Source: Streptomyces sp. 378
GTDB taxonomy: Bacteria; Actinomycetota; Actinomycetes; Streptomycetales; Streptomycetaceae
Assembly: GCF_030124145.1 (NCBI RefSeq)
Contig: NZ_JASKMS010000038.1
Span: forward strand, 1 to 64,000
Length of the DNA: 64,000 nucleotides
Direction: 5' to 3'
Positions 30,576 through 39,745 of this stretch are shown piece after piece. Position numbers and translations under genes: made by a program. How positions within the stretch are numbered: the first letter of the stretch is position 1; each line of letters begins with the position of its first letter. The notes under the pieces were generated by a model. The model did not search any database. It saw nothing but the letters and a program-made list of their open reading frames with translations, and was not told the DNA's origin.

Positions 30576-33500
30576 TCACCGGCCGATGACGGCCGGTGCG
30601 CCGCCCTCGTCGGTGCCCCACACATCCGCGTCCTCCTCCAGGTAGTCGGCGGAACTGGTGGGCCTGCGGCCCGGTTCCGTCTCCTCCTCGGGGGACTCGC
30701 CGCCGGTGGTCGTCACCCGGGAGGCCGGGGCGAGGAAGGTGTCGTCGTCCTCCTGACGGTTCCACGGGCTGCGCCGCCGGCGGTTGCGCCGCTCGCTCTC
30801 CTCGGCCGCGTCGACGAGGACGGCGCGTACGCGCTCGCCGTTGCCGCGTTCTCCGCCCGCGCCCGTGCCGCCCATACCGCCGCCCATGGGCATGCCGGGG
30901 CTGCCGGGCATGCCGGGGGCGCCGGGGGCGCCGGCCAGGGCGGAGGGACCGAGTGATGGGGCCGCGCTCTCCGCGAGCGGGGCGACGCCCGAGCCGTCGG
31001 TGGAGAACGAGCCGCCCGGGGAGAGACCGCCACCGGGCATCGCGGCGGTCGTGGTGGCTCCGTTGCCGCCACCGAGTCCCAGTTCGGACAGCGGTACGTC
31101 GCGGGAGGTGGTGGAGTTTCCTCCGCCGATCCCGTTCAGGTCGCCCAGACCGTCGAGGACGTCGGAACGGCCGGACGTCGTGGGCGAGTTCAGGTCGCGC
31201 AGATCGACCGTCTCGGTGCGGCCCTGCGGGTCGGTGACCTTGGCGATGCCCGTGTCCGGGTCGATGACCTGGGTGCTGCCGTCCGGGAAGGTCGTCGTCA
31301 GCATGCCGTTGTCCAGGACGGTGGTGGAGCCGTCCGGGTTGGTGACCTTCGCCCCGTGGGTGAGGTCGGTGGTCGTGGTGGAGCCGTCCGGGCGGGTGGT
31401 GGTGAGCATCCCGTCGTCGGGGTCGAAGACGCTCTCGCTGCCGTCCCGGAACGTGGTGGTGAAGTCGCCGTCGTCGAGCGAGGTGTGCCCGCCGGTCGGC
31501 GTCTCCAGTCCGGACCGGTCGGTGTTGAGACCGCCGAGGTCGCCGAAGTCGCCGATCGACTCGGTCGTCACGTCGGGGGTGATGTCCCCGAGGTCGCCCA
31601 GGTTGCCGAGCTGGTTCTGGGCGTTGAGGTTCCCCAGGTTGCCGAGGTTCTCCGTGATGGTCGTGCCGTCCGGGCGAGTGGTGGTCGCCTGGCCGGTGGT
31701 GGGGTCGACGGTCTGGGTGGTGCCGTCGGGGAAGGTCGTGGTCAGCTCGCCGCCGTCGCCCAGGGTGGTCGTGGAGCCGTCGGGGTTGGTCACCTCGGTG
31801 CCGTTGCCCAGGTCGGCGGTGGTGACGGAGCCGTCCGGGTGGGTGGTGGTGAGCACCCCGGTGTCCGGGTCGAAGGAGGTGCGTCCCCCTTCGGGGAAGT
31901 CCGTGGTGAGCTCGCCGCCGCCGGTGAGTTGCGTACTGCCTCCGGTGGGGGTGTCGAGCACCCCGTCGCCGCTGTTGATGCCATCGAGGCTGCCCAGATC
32001 CGTCGTGGTGCTGGTGCCGTCCGGGTGGGTGGTGGTCGCCTGGCCGGTGGTGGGGTCGACGGTCTGGGTGGTGCCGTCGGGGAACGTGGTCGTCAGCCTG
32101 CCGTCGTCGCCCAGGGACGTGACCGAGCCGTCGGGGTTGGTCACCTCGGTGCCGTTGCCCAGGTCGGCGGTGGTGACGGAGCCGTCCGGGTGGGTGGTGG
32201 TGAGCACCCCGGTGTCCGGGTCGAAAGAGGTGCTGCTGCCGTCCGGGAAACCGGTGGTGAGCTTGCCGTCGTCGAGTTGGGTGGCGCCCCCGGTCGGGGT
32301 GCGCAGCCCGGCGCCCGGGCCGTTGTTCAGCCCGCCGAGACTGCCGAGGTTCTGGGTGACCGCATGGTGGGCCGCGTCGTCGCTCGTCCCGCCGGGACCG
32401 TTGTTCAGCGTGCCGAGGTTGCCCAGGTTCGCGGTGACCGGGGGAACGTCACCGGCCGGACCCTGATCGCCGCCGCCCGTACCGTTCAGATTGCCGAGGC
32501 TTTCGGTGACCGGGATGTTCTGGTTCAGCAACGCGTCGAGGTTGCCGAGGTTCTGTTCCTTGAGCGCGTCCGGATCGAGCGCGTCGGGATCGTTGAGGCC
32601 GCCCAGGCTCTCCTCCATGGCCTTGCGCTGCTCCTCCGCCTCGCGCTTGGCCTCCTCCTGCTCGCGTTGCTGTTCGGCGCGGAGTTCGTCCTGGTATTTC
32701 TTGTCCTCTTCGCGCTGCTCCTTCTGCTCGTTGCGCAGCTCCTCCTGGTACCGCTTGGCCTCTTCCTGCTCGCGTTGCTGTTCGGCGCGGAGTTCGTCCT
32801 GGTATTTCTTGTCCTCTTCGCGCTGCTCCTTCTGCTCGTTGCGCAGCTCCTCCTGGTACCGCTTGGCCTCTTCCTGCTCGCGTTGCTGTTCGGCGCGGAG
32901 TTCGTCCTGGTATTTCTTGTCCTCTTCGCGCTGCTCCTTCTGCTCGTTGCGTAGCTCCTCCTGGTACTTCTTGTCCTCCTCGCGCTGCTTCTCCTGCTCC
33001 TTGCGCAGTTCGTCCTGGTACTTGAGGTTCTCCTCGTTCTGCCGGTCGATCTCCTTCTTCTCCTCCTCCAGCTTCCTCTTCTCGTAGTCGTCCGCGGCCG
33101 TGGTGGTCGACTTCGGCTCGGGCAGGTTCTCCGAGAAGTCCTTGCCCAGGTCGAGGAAGTGGTTGTTGAGGCTCGACTGCACCTGGGCGGCGGGCTTGCC
33201 CAGGTACTCGTCGACGCCCTGGCTCCAGATCTTGACCGCCTTGTCACCGACCTTCGCCCAGTTGGCGATGTCGGTGAGGTCGCCGTACTCCGGGTGCTCC
33301 TGGAGGAAGCCGGCCTGGGGGGAGTGGTAGGTGGAGCTGCTGTAGCGCGAGTACGAGACCTTGATGTCGGTCTTGGCGACGTTGTTCGCGTCCACCCACT
33401 GGGCGAGGTCGTCCAGGACGTAGCGCAGCACCTGGTGCGGGTCGTAGTAGGGCGACTTGGCCCAGTCCAGCCACGCCTTGAGAAGGGTGTCGGCGGCGTT

Positions 33501-34334
33501 CTCCAGGTAGGTGCGGCCCAGGGACAGGGCGCGGGAGTAGACCGTGCCGCCGGTGCCGGTCTCACTGCCGGACCCGGCGGTGGAGTCGAAGGTCTCGACG
33601 TAGTTGTCGTAGTTCTCGCGGATCTTCTTCAGCAGGCTGCGGAAGACCTCGGCGGCCTCGCCCTTCCAGCTCGCGTCGTCCCGGCCGAAGCGGTCCTCCC
33701 AGTCCTTCAGCACCACCGCGTGGTCCTTGAAGAATTTGGCCGCGTAGTCGAAGGACTCACCGGTGGTGTCGAAGGAGTTGAGGTCGACCACATCGCCGCC
33801 GCCCACACCCAGGTTGCTGAAGCGGGCGTCCTGGGTGCTGCCGCCGAGCAGGGCGAGGAGCGCCGCCCGTGGCCCGTTCATGTACCGGGCGAGCGGGATC
33901 GTGCTCATCTTGTCCTTGTTGTAGTCCGTGAACTCGTTGCCCTCACGGACCTGGGCGTCGTGCACGTTGTCGGAGCCGGGGCCGGCGAAGTGGATCTCGT
34001 CGCCGACCTTCACCCGGCCCTCGAAGACGATCCGGGCCTGCTTGATCTGTGTCTTCTTGCCCCGGTCGAAGAACCAGATGTCGTAGTCCTCGCCGGTGTT
34101 CGTCAGGAAGCCGGAGTCCTTGACGAGCAGGCTGAGGCTGCGGTCCTTGATGTCCATCCGGAAGAGCTTGCCGCCGTGGTCGGAGCGCAGGGTGTCGAAG
34201 ATCGTGCCGCGGTCGGGGACCGGGTAGCCGGTGATGTGGGTGACCAGGGTGGCCCAGGTGTCGGACGAGGGGTCGCTGGCGTCGTCGAACTTGTCGATGT
34301 TCGCGACGGAGTTGGGGTCGTACCGATCGGCCAC
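30576..34334 (-). CDS. AAWKG-family T7SS-associated protein with coiled coil and PDGS repeats
   Basis: About 1,252 residues from the GTG at 34334 (AAAGGGCGCCCG upstream). An ATG at 34364 would add ten residues but has no ribosome binding site. Residues ~1-410 are globular, with a WKG turn (DDASWKGEAAEVFRSLLKKI) that defines the family and resembles the WXG turn. Residues ~420-590 form a highly charged coiled coil made of a 36-residue repeat. Residues ~600-1120 are beta-type repeats built on LTTTFPDGTTQTVDPTTGQ and on LGNLGxLN segments. The C-terminus is Pro/Gly-rich and then acidic. Such proteins are found with Streptomyces T7SS loci and are presumed exported. No signal peptide is present. 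The shape suggests a long surface or secreted stalk (inference). Confidence 0.85.
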   Translation of the reverse strand: MADRYDPNSVANIDKFDDASDPSSDTWATLVTHITGYPVPDRGTIFDTLRSDHGGKLFRMDIKDRSLSLLVKDSGFLTNTGEDYDIWFFDRGKKTQIKQARIVFEGRVKVGDEIHFAGPGSDNVHDAQVREGNEFTDYNKDKMSTIPLARYMNGPRAALLALLGGSTQDARFSNLGVGGGDVVDLNSFDTTGESFDYAAKFFKDHAVVLKDWEDRFGRDDASWKGEAAEVFRSLLKKIRENYDNYVETFDSTAGSGSETGTGGTVYSRALSLGRTYLENAADTLLKAWLDWAKSPYYDPHQVLRYVLDDLAQWVDANNVAKTDIKVSYSRYSSSTYHSPQAGFLQEHPEYGDLTDIANWAKVGDKAVKIWSQGVDEYLGKPAAQVQSSLNNHFLDLGKDFSENLPEPKSTTTAADDYEKRKLEEEKKEIDRQNEENLKYQDELRKEQEKQREEDKKYQEELRNEQKEQREEDKKYQDELRAEQQREQEEAKRYQEELRNEQKEQREEDKKYQDELRAEQQREQEEAKRYQEELRNEQKEQREEDKKYQDELRAEQQREQEEAKREAEEQRKAMEESLGGLNDPDALDPDALKEQNLGNLDALLNQNIPVTESLGNLNGTGGGDQGPAGDVPPVTANLGNLGTLNNGPGGTSDDAAHHAVTQNLGSLGGLNNGPGAGLRTPTGGATQLDDGKLTTGFPDGSSTSFDPDTGVLTTTHPDGSVTTADLGNGTEVTNPDGSVTSLGDDGRLTTTFPDGTTQTVDPTTGQATTTHPDGTSTTTDLGSLDGINSGDGVLDTPTGGSTQLTGGGELTTDFPEGGRTSFDPDTGVLTTTHPDGSVTTADLGNGTEVTNPDGSTTTLGDGGELTTTFPDGTTQTVDPTTGQATTTRPDGTTITENLGNLGNLNAQNQLGNLGDLGDITPDVTTESIGDFGDLGGLNTDRSGLETPTGGHTSLDDGDFTTTFRDGSESVFDPDDGMLTTTRPDGSTTTTDLTHGAKVTNPDGSTTVLDNGMLTTTFPDGSTQVIDPDTGIAKVTDPQGRTETVDLRDLNSPTTSGRSDVLDGLGDLNGIGGGNSTTSRDVPLSELGLGGGNGATTTAAMPGGGLSPGGSFSTDGSGVAPLAESAAPSLGPSALAGAPGAPGMPGSPGMPMGGGMGGTGAGGERGNGERVRAVLVDAAEESERRNRRRRSPWNRQEDDDTFLAPASRVTTTGGESPEEETEPGRRPTSSADYLEEDADVWGTDEGGAPAVIGR
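31682..32280. repeat. ~351-bp tandem repeat in the AAWKG gene
   Basis: Blocks such as tggccggtggtggggtcgac recur with a 351-bp (117-codon) offset, for example 31690 and 32041, and 31773 and 32124. They encode the PDGS beta-repeats. Identity between copies is high but not complete. Confidence 0.75.
32645..32968. repeat. Three 108-bp tandem repeats encoding the coiled coil
   Basis: The block beginning gcttggcctc occurs at 32645, 32753 and 32861. Each encodes a 36-residue unit (EEAKRYQEELRNEQKEQREE plus DKKYQDELRAEQQREQ). Copies are almost identical, so the array is recent and probably unstable in length. A less perfect version continues to ~33060. Confidence 0.85.
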
Positions 34335-34446
34335 CGGGCGCCCTTTCTGGTCGGTGCCTGTCATCCGTGCCGGCGCACGGCGTCCTCATACCGGGGTGCG
34401 TCCGGGCGTGCGGTACCCGGACCGGACCGGCACGCGCGGCGCGCTG

Positions 34447-34917
34447 TCAGGTGTCGTCGTTCGTCCCGCCGGAGCCGCCGGCGGTGAGGGAGTCGACTTC
34501 TTCGAAGGTCATGAGCAGCGTCTGCGCGTCGATCGCGCCGAGGTTCTTGTCCTTGGTCTTGTCGGCCTCGTCGATGGTGTCGCTGAGGGCCTCTTTGAGC
34601 TCCTTGAAGAGCTCCATCTGGTCGCCGAGCAGCTTGTCGATCGACTCGGCCGCCGCGCGGATGTCCTCGATCAGCTTCGGCCCCGAGACCAGCGGCTCGG
34701 TGACCATCTTGCCGATGCGCAGGAGCTGCTGGTTCTGGTCCAGGTTGTCCGGGGTGGTGTGCCCGTCGATGAGCCGGCCGAGCGGGCGGATGTGGGAGCC
34801 GTCGCCTTCCTCGCGGTGCTTCTTGGCGGCGGTGTACACCGGCTGCACCTCGTTGTCCCGGAAGTTCTCCATCTGCTTGAGGTCGAAATGCTTGACGTCG
34901 GCCTTCTCACCGGCCAT
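34447..34917 (-). CDS. Helical T7SS-associated protein
   Basis: 156 residues from the ATG at 34917 (AGGAGG eight bases upstream). It is mostly alpha-helical and charged (QMELFKELKEALSDTIDEAD, LIEDIRAAAESIDKLLGDQ) with a Gly-rich tail. No WXG motif, signal peptide or membrane segment is seen. It lies between a WXG100 gene and the AAWKG gene on the same strand. Proteins of this type are conserved in Streptomyces T7SS loci and resemble long helical-hairpin substrates. The specific role is unknown. Confidence 0.7.
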   Translation of the reverse strand: MAGEKADVKHFDLKQMENFRDNEVQPVYTAAKKHREEGDGSHIRPLGRLIDGHTTPDNLDQNQQLLRIGKMVTEPLVSGPKLIEDIRAAAESIDKLLGDQMELFKELKEALSDTIDEADKTKDKNLGAIDAQTLLMTFEEVDSLTAGGSGGTNDDT

Positions 34918-35047
34918 GGGACGTCCTCCTGGGGCTGGGTACCGGACGGGGTGGTGAGCGGCACCGGTACGGCCGGCCTGTGCCCGGGGCGCGGACGGCC
35001 GTACCGATGGGTGGCCGGCCCGGGGCTGACGGGCTGCGGCACCGGTG

Positions 35048-35356
35048 CTAACGGGCCCGGACGTTGCCCCAGTTGTCGGCGCTCCTGCGCTCGTCACGGG
35101 AGTGGTTGTCGTGGATGCTCTGGATCAGGTCACCGCTGTCGCCGAGCAGCAGGGCCATGTTCTTGGTGGCCTGGTCCCACTCCGCCTGGACCTGGATGTA
35201 CATCTGCTGGTCGGAACCCTCCCAGGAGCTGACGAGCGGCTTCAGCTCGTCCTCCAGGTTGTTGAGGGTGTTGATGATCTGCTGGGTCTGGTCCCTCAGG
35301 TCCTCGATGGCCCGCTGAACCAGGGGGTACTGCACGTCGATGATGCCGTCGGCCAT
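35048..35356 (-). CDS. WXG100 family protein (EsxA-like)
   Basis: 102 residues from the ATG at 35356 (GAGAGGAGA upstream). A classical helix-turn-helix with WXG at residues 45-47 (SSWEGSDQQMY), flanked by the helices QRAIEDLRDQTQQIINTLNN and WDQATKNMALLLGDSGDLI. WXG100 proteins form dimers and are both substrates and signals of the ESX machine recognised by EccC. It pairs with the gene at 35445-35780 directly upstream, giving the usual esxB-esxA order. Confidence 0.92.
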   Translation of the reverse strand: MADGIIDVQYPLVQRAIEDLRDQTQQIINTLNNLEDELKPLVSSWEGSDQQMYIQVQAEWDQATKNMALLLGDSGDLIQSIHDNHSRDERRSADNWGNVRAR

Positions 35357-35444
35357 GACGTCTCCTCTCGGGTGGCCGGGCGCCACGGCCCGGGAAGCTC
35401 ACGGGGTCCGGCCTCGTCCGGGAGGGCCGACGCCGGTGGGGATG

Positions 35445-35780
35445 TCAGAGCAGCGCTTGGAAGACGCCCTGGGTGGTCTTGCTGTTGAGGACCTCGGTCA
35501 GGTCCTGGTTCTCCTTCGCCAGACGGTCGGCGGAGGTCACGTTCTCCTGGAGCGCGTCGATCATCTTGCTGATCTGGACGACGACCTTCTGCGCCTCGGA
35601 GTTCCAGCTGCGGAACAGCTTCAGCAGGGCCTGGCCCTCGTCGCCACCGACGCCCGAACGCGAGGCCAGCTCGGCCACGTTGTTCTGGATCTTCTCGACC
35701 TGGGTCCGGGCCGACTCCAGGGACGAGACGCCCCCCAAGCCCTTGGCGTAATCCGCTTTCCTCGCGGCACTGTCCGCCAT
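35445..35780 (-). CDS. WXG100-like protein (EsxB-like partner)
   Basis: 111 residues from the ATG at 35780 (GAAGGGAGCG upstream), first gene of the substrate operon. Two amphipathic helices surround FRSWNSEAQKV. The turn is W-N-S (residues 59-61) rather than W-X-G, so the motif is degenerate, but size, position and pairing with the following WXG100 gene make an ESX heterodimer partner likely. The C-terminal helix (NQDLTEVLNSKTTQGVFQAL) may carry the export signal; no clear YxxxD/E motif is visible. Confidence 0.85.
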   Translation of the reverse strand: MADSAARKADYAKGLGGVSSLESARTQVEKIQNNVAELASRSGVGGDEGQALLKLFRSWNSEAQKVVVQISKMIDALQENVTSADRLAKENQDLTEVLNSKTTQGVFQALL

Positions 35781-36320
35781 GTCGCGCTCCCTTCGTTCGA
35801 GCCAGTCTGATCGCCATGTGGCTCGCTGAGGCTAAAGAGGACCCCGCGTTCCGCGCAACGCGAGCGGGGTCGATTTTGAGCTTCGGTCCGCTTGCCCAAG
35901 AACCTTACATACCAGTGGAGTTGCGGGACGGTTTCACCGGGATGAAGGCAAAGTCCTCTCCGGTCGACAAGGAGACGGCGGCCATTCCGCCGGGCAGCGT
36001 GATACGGGCGTGAAACGGGCACGCGGAGGCGGCAAACGGTCACCGCGACGGTTCGTTTCCGAAATGTCCGCGTCGCCCGCGGTGATTCCGTGGGGCCGCC
36101 CGTCGGTATTCTCTGAGCTTTTCTTGAGGTTCCTTCTCGAGCTCGGGCATTCCTCCGACGGCTATCGGCGGGCAGGGGTCCGGCCGAGGTTGATTTCCCG
36201 CGGCCGGACTCCGCGCCGGACCGTGCCCAGTACACGCCACCGAAGCTCAATTCGGCTGGAATTCGCCCCCGCTGTCGCCCCATTCCTTTTCGTTCGGTGC
36301 GTACGTGTTCCTTGTCCGAA
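35781..36320. other. 540-bp intergenic region upstream of the ESX substrate operon
   Basis: It separates the eccB stop from the first WXG100 start on the same strand. It is clearly less GC-rich than the genes, especially 35860-35920 and 36100-36300, as expected for the promoter and 5' leader of the substrate operon. I cannot assign promoter boxes with confidence, and I see no good terminator behind eccB. Confidence 0.5.
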
Positions 36321-37895
36321 TCACTCGGCTGTGATGACTGTGTCGGCCTTGTCCGGCTCGCTGTCCGCCGCGCGCTTCCCCGACTGCTGTGCGGTGCCGC
36401 ACTCGGGGGCGGTGACCCTGGTCCGCGCGGCGCCCGAGGCCGCCGCCGGATCCAGATCCGCCCCGGTCGGGAAGGCGGCGAGCAGCGGTGCCGGTACCGA
36501 GTCGACGTCCCCGGTCCCGTACCCGAGCGCCGACAGGGCGTCCTTGGAGGGCAGCCGGTACTTCACACCGTTGTCCGCCACCAGGTAGGTGGTGCCCGCG
36601 TGGGCGGCGCCGCTGGCGTGCAGCGCCCGGACCAGCGCTCCGTGCCCGGGCCGTACGACTGTCGCGTCCGGTGGCGCGCAGGCGGGCTTCAGCGGCTGGT
36701 CGGTGCCCTCCGGCACTGTCACGGGGCCGAGTCGGGCCAAGGGGACCAGCACCGAGCTGATCCGCACGCCGCCGTCGTCACCGTCCACCTTCGCGCACAG
36801 CGCGCTGCCCCGCGGTGCCGACCGCGGCGCGGGCGGCGCGTCCGGCAACGCGGCGGACCCGGCCGGGGCCGCGTCCTTCGCGCGGTGCTCGCGCAGGGTG
36901 TCCGCGCCGACCGTGCGCACCTGCGGCGACTTCCCCTGGTAGGCGTCCTCCTGGGTGGCCGGATCACCCAGCACCAGGGCGGCGCCGAGCCGGGTCAGCG
37001 GCACCAGGCCGTCTCTCCGGAGCAGGTGGTACGTGCTCCCGCCGCCGGGGACGCTCACCTTGAACACCTGGCCGACGCGGCTCGCCTCGCCGCCGAGTGC
37101 GGGACCCTCCTCGCCGCGCCCCTGCACTTCGGGCGGGCTCAGGGCAGGACCGGGAGCCAGTGCGTCCAGGAAGGCCGCGGAGACCGGCATCGGCCGCTCC
37201 GAGCCGTAGCCGAGGGCGTTGCGGGCGTCGGAGGCGCGGTCCAGCGGCAGCCTGCTGCCCCGCCACACCAGGTACTCGGTGCCGTCCGGGCCGCGCACCA
37301 GCACCGCTCCGTCGGCGTCCATGCCGCGGGAGTTCACGGGCGCCCCGGCGACGACCGTGGTGGCGCCCGGCTTGTTCACCCCGGTGTCCGTCGCGGCCGC
37401 GGAGGTGCTGGGCAGCGCCCCCTGCGGGCCGGTGACGCACATGTGCCAGGCCTCGTCGTCGAGCTGACCGGCCTCGGGCACGGTGTCGGGGGCGCCGGGG
37501 ATGCCGACCGGGGCGCCCACCGGGGTGTCCCTGAGCGATGCGGTGCCCACGTCGCTCGTCTCCAGGTCGGAGCCGCCGATGAGGCGCGCGGAGGCGTAGT
37601 TGCGCACCGGGTGCAGCACACCGTCGGTGCCCGTCCACAGGTAGCGGGCACCGGTGTCGCGGTTGATCACCAGGTGCTCACCGTCGCGCCAGCCGTCGTT
37701 GCCGCCGGGGCGCAGCAGGCCGTAGACGGTGGCGCCCGCGCCGATCAGGACGGTGAACAGCACGCCGAAGACCACGCCGCGGGTCGTGCGTCCGAGCGGG
37801 CTCTCCGGGGCGTCCGGGTCGGCCGTCAGCAGGCCCGAGCTGAGCCTGCCCATCATGAATGCGTGGGCCTGCACCTGGTCGCGTTTGGACTGCAC
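36321..37895 (-). CDS. eccB: Type VII secretion protein EccB
   Basis: 524 residues from the ATG at 37895 (GAGGAGAGG upstream). The N-terminal cytoplasmic segment MQSKRDQVQAHAFMMGRLSS is diagnostic for EccB. One transmembrane helix follows (~residues 40-62, GVVFGVLFTVLIGAGATVYG), then a large extracytoplasmic domain with repeated beta motifs (GARYLWTGTDGVLHPVRNYA; RLPSKDALSALGYG) and two Cys pairs likely to be disulfide-bonded. EccB is a core subunit of the ESX membrane complex with EccC and EccD. It starts 45 bp after eccD on the same strand, so the two are one operon. Confidence 0.95.
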   Translation of the reverse strand: MQSKRDQVQAHAFMMGRLSSGLLTADPDAPESPLGRTTRGVVFGVLFTVLIGAGATVYGLLRPGGNDGWRDGEHLVINRDTGARYLWTGTDGVLHPVRNYASARLIGGSDLETSDVGTASLRDTPVGAPVGIPGAPDTVPEAGQLDDEAWHMCVTGPQGALPSTSAAATDTGVNKPGATTVVAGAPVNSRGMDADGAVLVRGPDGTEYLVWRGSRLPLDRASDARNALGYGSERPMPVSAAFLDALAPGPALSPPEVQGRGEEGPALGGEASRVGQVFKVSVPGGGSTYHLLRRDGLVPLTRLGAALVLGDPATQEDAYQGKSPQVRTVGADTLREHRAKDAAPAGSAALPDAPPAPRSAPRGSALCAKVDGDDGGVRISSVLVPLARLGPVTVPEGTDQPLKPACAPPDATVVRPGHGALVRALHASGAAHAGTTYLVADNGVKYRLPSKDALSALGYGTGDVDSVPAPLLAAFPTGADLDPAAASGAARTRVTAPECGTAQQSGKRAADSEPDKADTVITAE

Positions 37896-37939
37896 AGCCT
37901 CTCCTCAACTCGTACTCGATGAAACGGCGTTCGGAGGTC

Positions 37940-39340
37940 TCAGCCGAACAGGCCGCGCAGCCAGCCGAACAGGCCCGCCACCCACAGGCTCAGCGGCAGC
38001 AACGCCACCGCCAGGCCGGTGTGGGCCAGCTCCGCCGCCCGGCCCCAGTACGGCAGCACCCGGCGGCCGGGTACCACCCAGGCGGCCACCACCAGGGTGG
38101 CGGCGGCGGCCAGCAGGACCGCCGGGACCACCGTGCGTCCGTCGCTGCCGCTGTCGACCGCCCAGGCACGGGCCAGCAGCAGCAGACCCCACACCCCGGG
38201 CACCGCGAGGGCCAGCCGCTGGGCGATGTGCACCAGGCCGCGGCCGTGCAGGAGCAGCAGCAGACTCAACGCGAGGGCGGTCAACACCTCGGGCAGGTTC
38301 GGGTGCTCGGCGAGGACGACCAGGGCGGCCGCGGAGACCACCCCGGTGGCGGCGAACAGCGCGGTGACCCAGCGCCCGGCCAGCTCGGTGCGCTCGGCGA
38401 CCTCACTGCCCGCGTAGGGCTCGATGCCCTCCTGGAGCTGGCCCGCGGACGACGGCAGCGCGGGCATCCGCATCCCGGCCAGCTTGAAGGCGAAGGGCGC
38501 CACCGCTCCGGCGCCGAGCGCGACCACCGTCGCCACCAGCGCCACCGTCGCCGGCACGTCCAGGCCGCTGTAGCCGATCAGGGCCCCCGATACCGCGGTG
38601 GCCACCGCGACCACGGCGGTGGCCACCAGCGCCGGGGCGCCGACCGCGGTGGCGGCCAGCGCGAGCACGGCCCCGCCCGCCCCGGCGGCGCCCGCCGCGA
38701 GCAGCCGCGCCCCGACGACCCGCGCGGCGTCCGGGCCGGTCAGGTCGCCGCCGGGCAGCACCCAGCCGGCCAGTGCCAGGCAGGGCGCGACGAGCAGGCC
38801 GAGCGCACGGGCCGAGAGCCGGTCGCCGACCGCGCGGCTGGCCGTGCCCGCGCCCGCCAGCAGCAGCAACCCCGTCACACCCGCGTAGGCGGGCCGCACC
38901 GACGGGCTCACCCCGGGCCAGAACACCAGCAGCAGGGCGGTCACCACGGTGGCCACCGCGGTACCCACCAGCAGGCCGCGCGCCGCCCCCGGGTGCCAGT
39001 TGTGCAGCCGACGGCCGGCGGTGTCGGCTATCCCGTCCACGAGGTCGTCGAGGCGTGCCTCGGGCAGCGCCTCGGTGTGCGGGCGCAGGTACAGCACGTC
39101 GCCGTCGGTGAGTCCGGAGCGTGCGAGCGTGGTCTCCTCGTCGAGCGGGGCGTCACCGAGGCGCTGGAGCACCCAGCCGGCGTGGTCGAGACCGGCCTCC
39201 TCGGCCTCCTCGCCGACATAGCGCAGGAGCGTGGGCAGCAGGTCGGCGACCGGCACGTCGGCGGGCACCGCCAGATCGACGGAGACGCTCGGCGCGCGTA
39301 CGGTCAGGCGGCACAGTTCGGCCACCGCACTGTCGGTCAT
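37940..39340 (-). CDS. eccD: Type VII secretion integral membrane protein EccD
   Basis: 466 residues from the ATG at 39340; upstream in-frame sequence looks non-coding. Residues ~5-85 form the cytoplasmic ubiquitin-like domain (LCRLTVRAPSVSVDLAVPAD, ending GLTDGDVLYLRP), and residues ~118-466 hold about eleven hydrophobic helices. EccD forms the lipid-filled channel-like vestibule of the ESX complex and is dimeric around EccB and EccC. eccB follows closely downstream, and the start faces the divergent eccC across ~405 bp. Confidence 0.94.
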   Translation of the reverse strand: MTDSAVAELCRLTVRAPSVSVDLAVPADVPVADLLPTLLRYVGEEAEEAGLDHAGWVLQRLGDAPLDEETTLARSGLTDGDVLYLRPHTEALPEARLDDLVDGIADTAGRRLHNWHPGAARGLLVGTAVATVVTALLLVFWPGVSPSVRPAYAGVTGLLLLAGAGTASRAVGDRLSARALGLLVAPCLALAGWVLPGGDLTGPDAARVVGARLLAAGAAGAGGAVLALAATAVGAPALVATAVVAVATAVSGALIGYSGLDVPATVALVATVVALGAGAVAPFAFKLAGMRMPALPSSAGQLQEGIEPYAGSEVAERTELAGRWVTALFAATGVVSAAALVVLAEHPNLPEVLTALALSLLLLLHGRGLVHIAQRLALAVPGVWGLLLLARAWAVDSGSDGRTVVPAVLLAAAATLVVAAWVVPGRRVLPYWGRAAELAHTGLAVALLPLSLWVAGLFGWLRGLFG

Positions 39341-39745
39341 CAGCTGAACTCTCGTCTTCCATGGGGGGCTTGGCAGGCAGACGTCCCCCGGGAAAGGGGA
39401 ACGGGTGAAGAGTACGTAAGCCATATGCGGCCAAGAACGGGGGGCCAGGGCACGGGAATTGGGCCCGCAGGTCCGGTAACCGCCCCTCTCGCGTGGACAG
39501 GTCGCGTTCGGTGAATGCAGACTACTGCCGACGCCCGCCGGATTGTGCTGCGGACCGGACCTGCGCCCGGTACGGAGCCGATCGGCACGGGAGTCGCCCG
39601 CCCCTCTCCCCGCCCGGAAACGCACCCCGATTGCGCCGTTCCCCGGGAACCGTACGAGTCCGTACGGTGTGGAACTTTCCCGCTACCGCCCGTAGCGGTA
39701 TTCGGTGCGGGCCGGAAAGCCCAGCGAACCCGGAGGTTCTGTCCC
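39341..39745. promoter_or_regulatory. Divergent eccD/eccC intergenic region
   Basis: 405 bp between divergent core T7SS genes, so it must contain promoters for both. It holds a CGGAGG ribosome binding site ending ~10 bp before the TTG start of eccC. I see no clear operator palindrome. Confidence 0.5.

Noticed and set aside
32645..33060. Regular repeats resembling a CRISPR array
   Set aside because: Units are in frame, contiguous, without unique spacers, and encode a coiled coil in an AAWKG gene.
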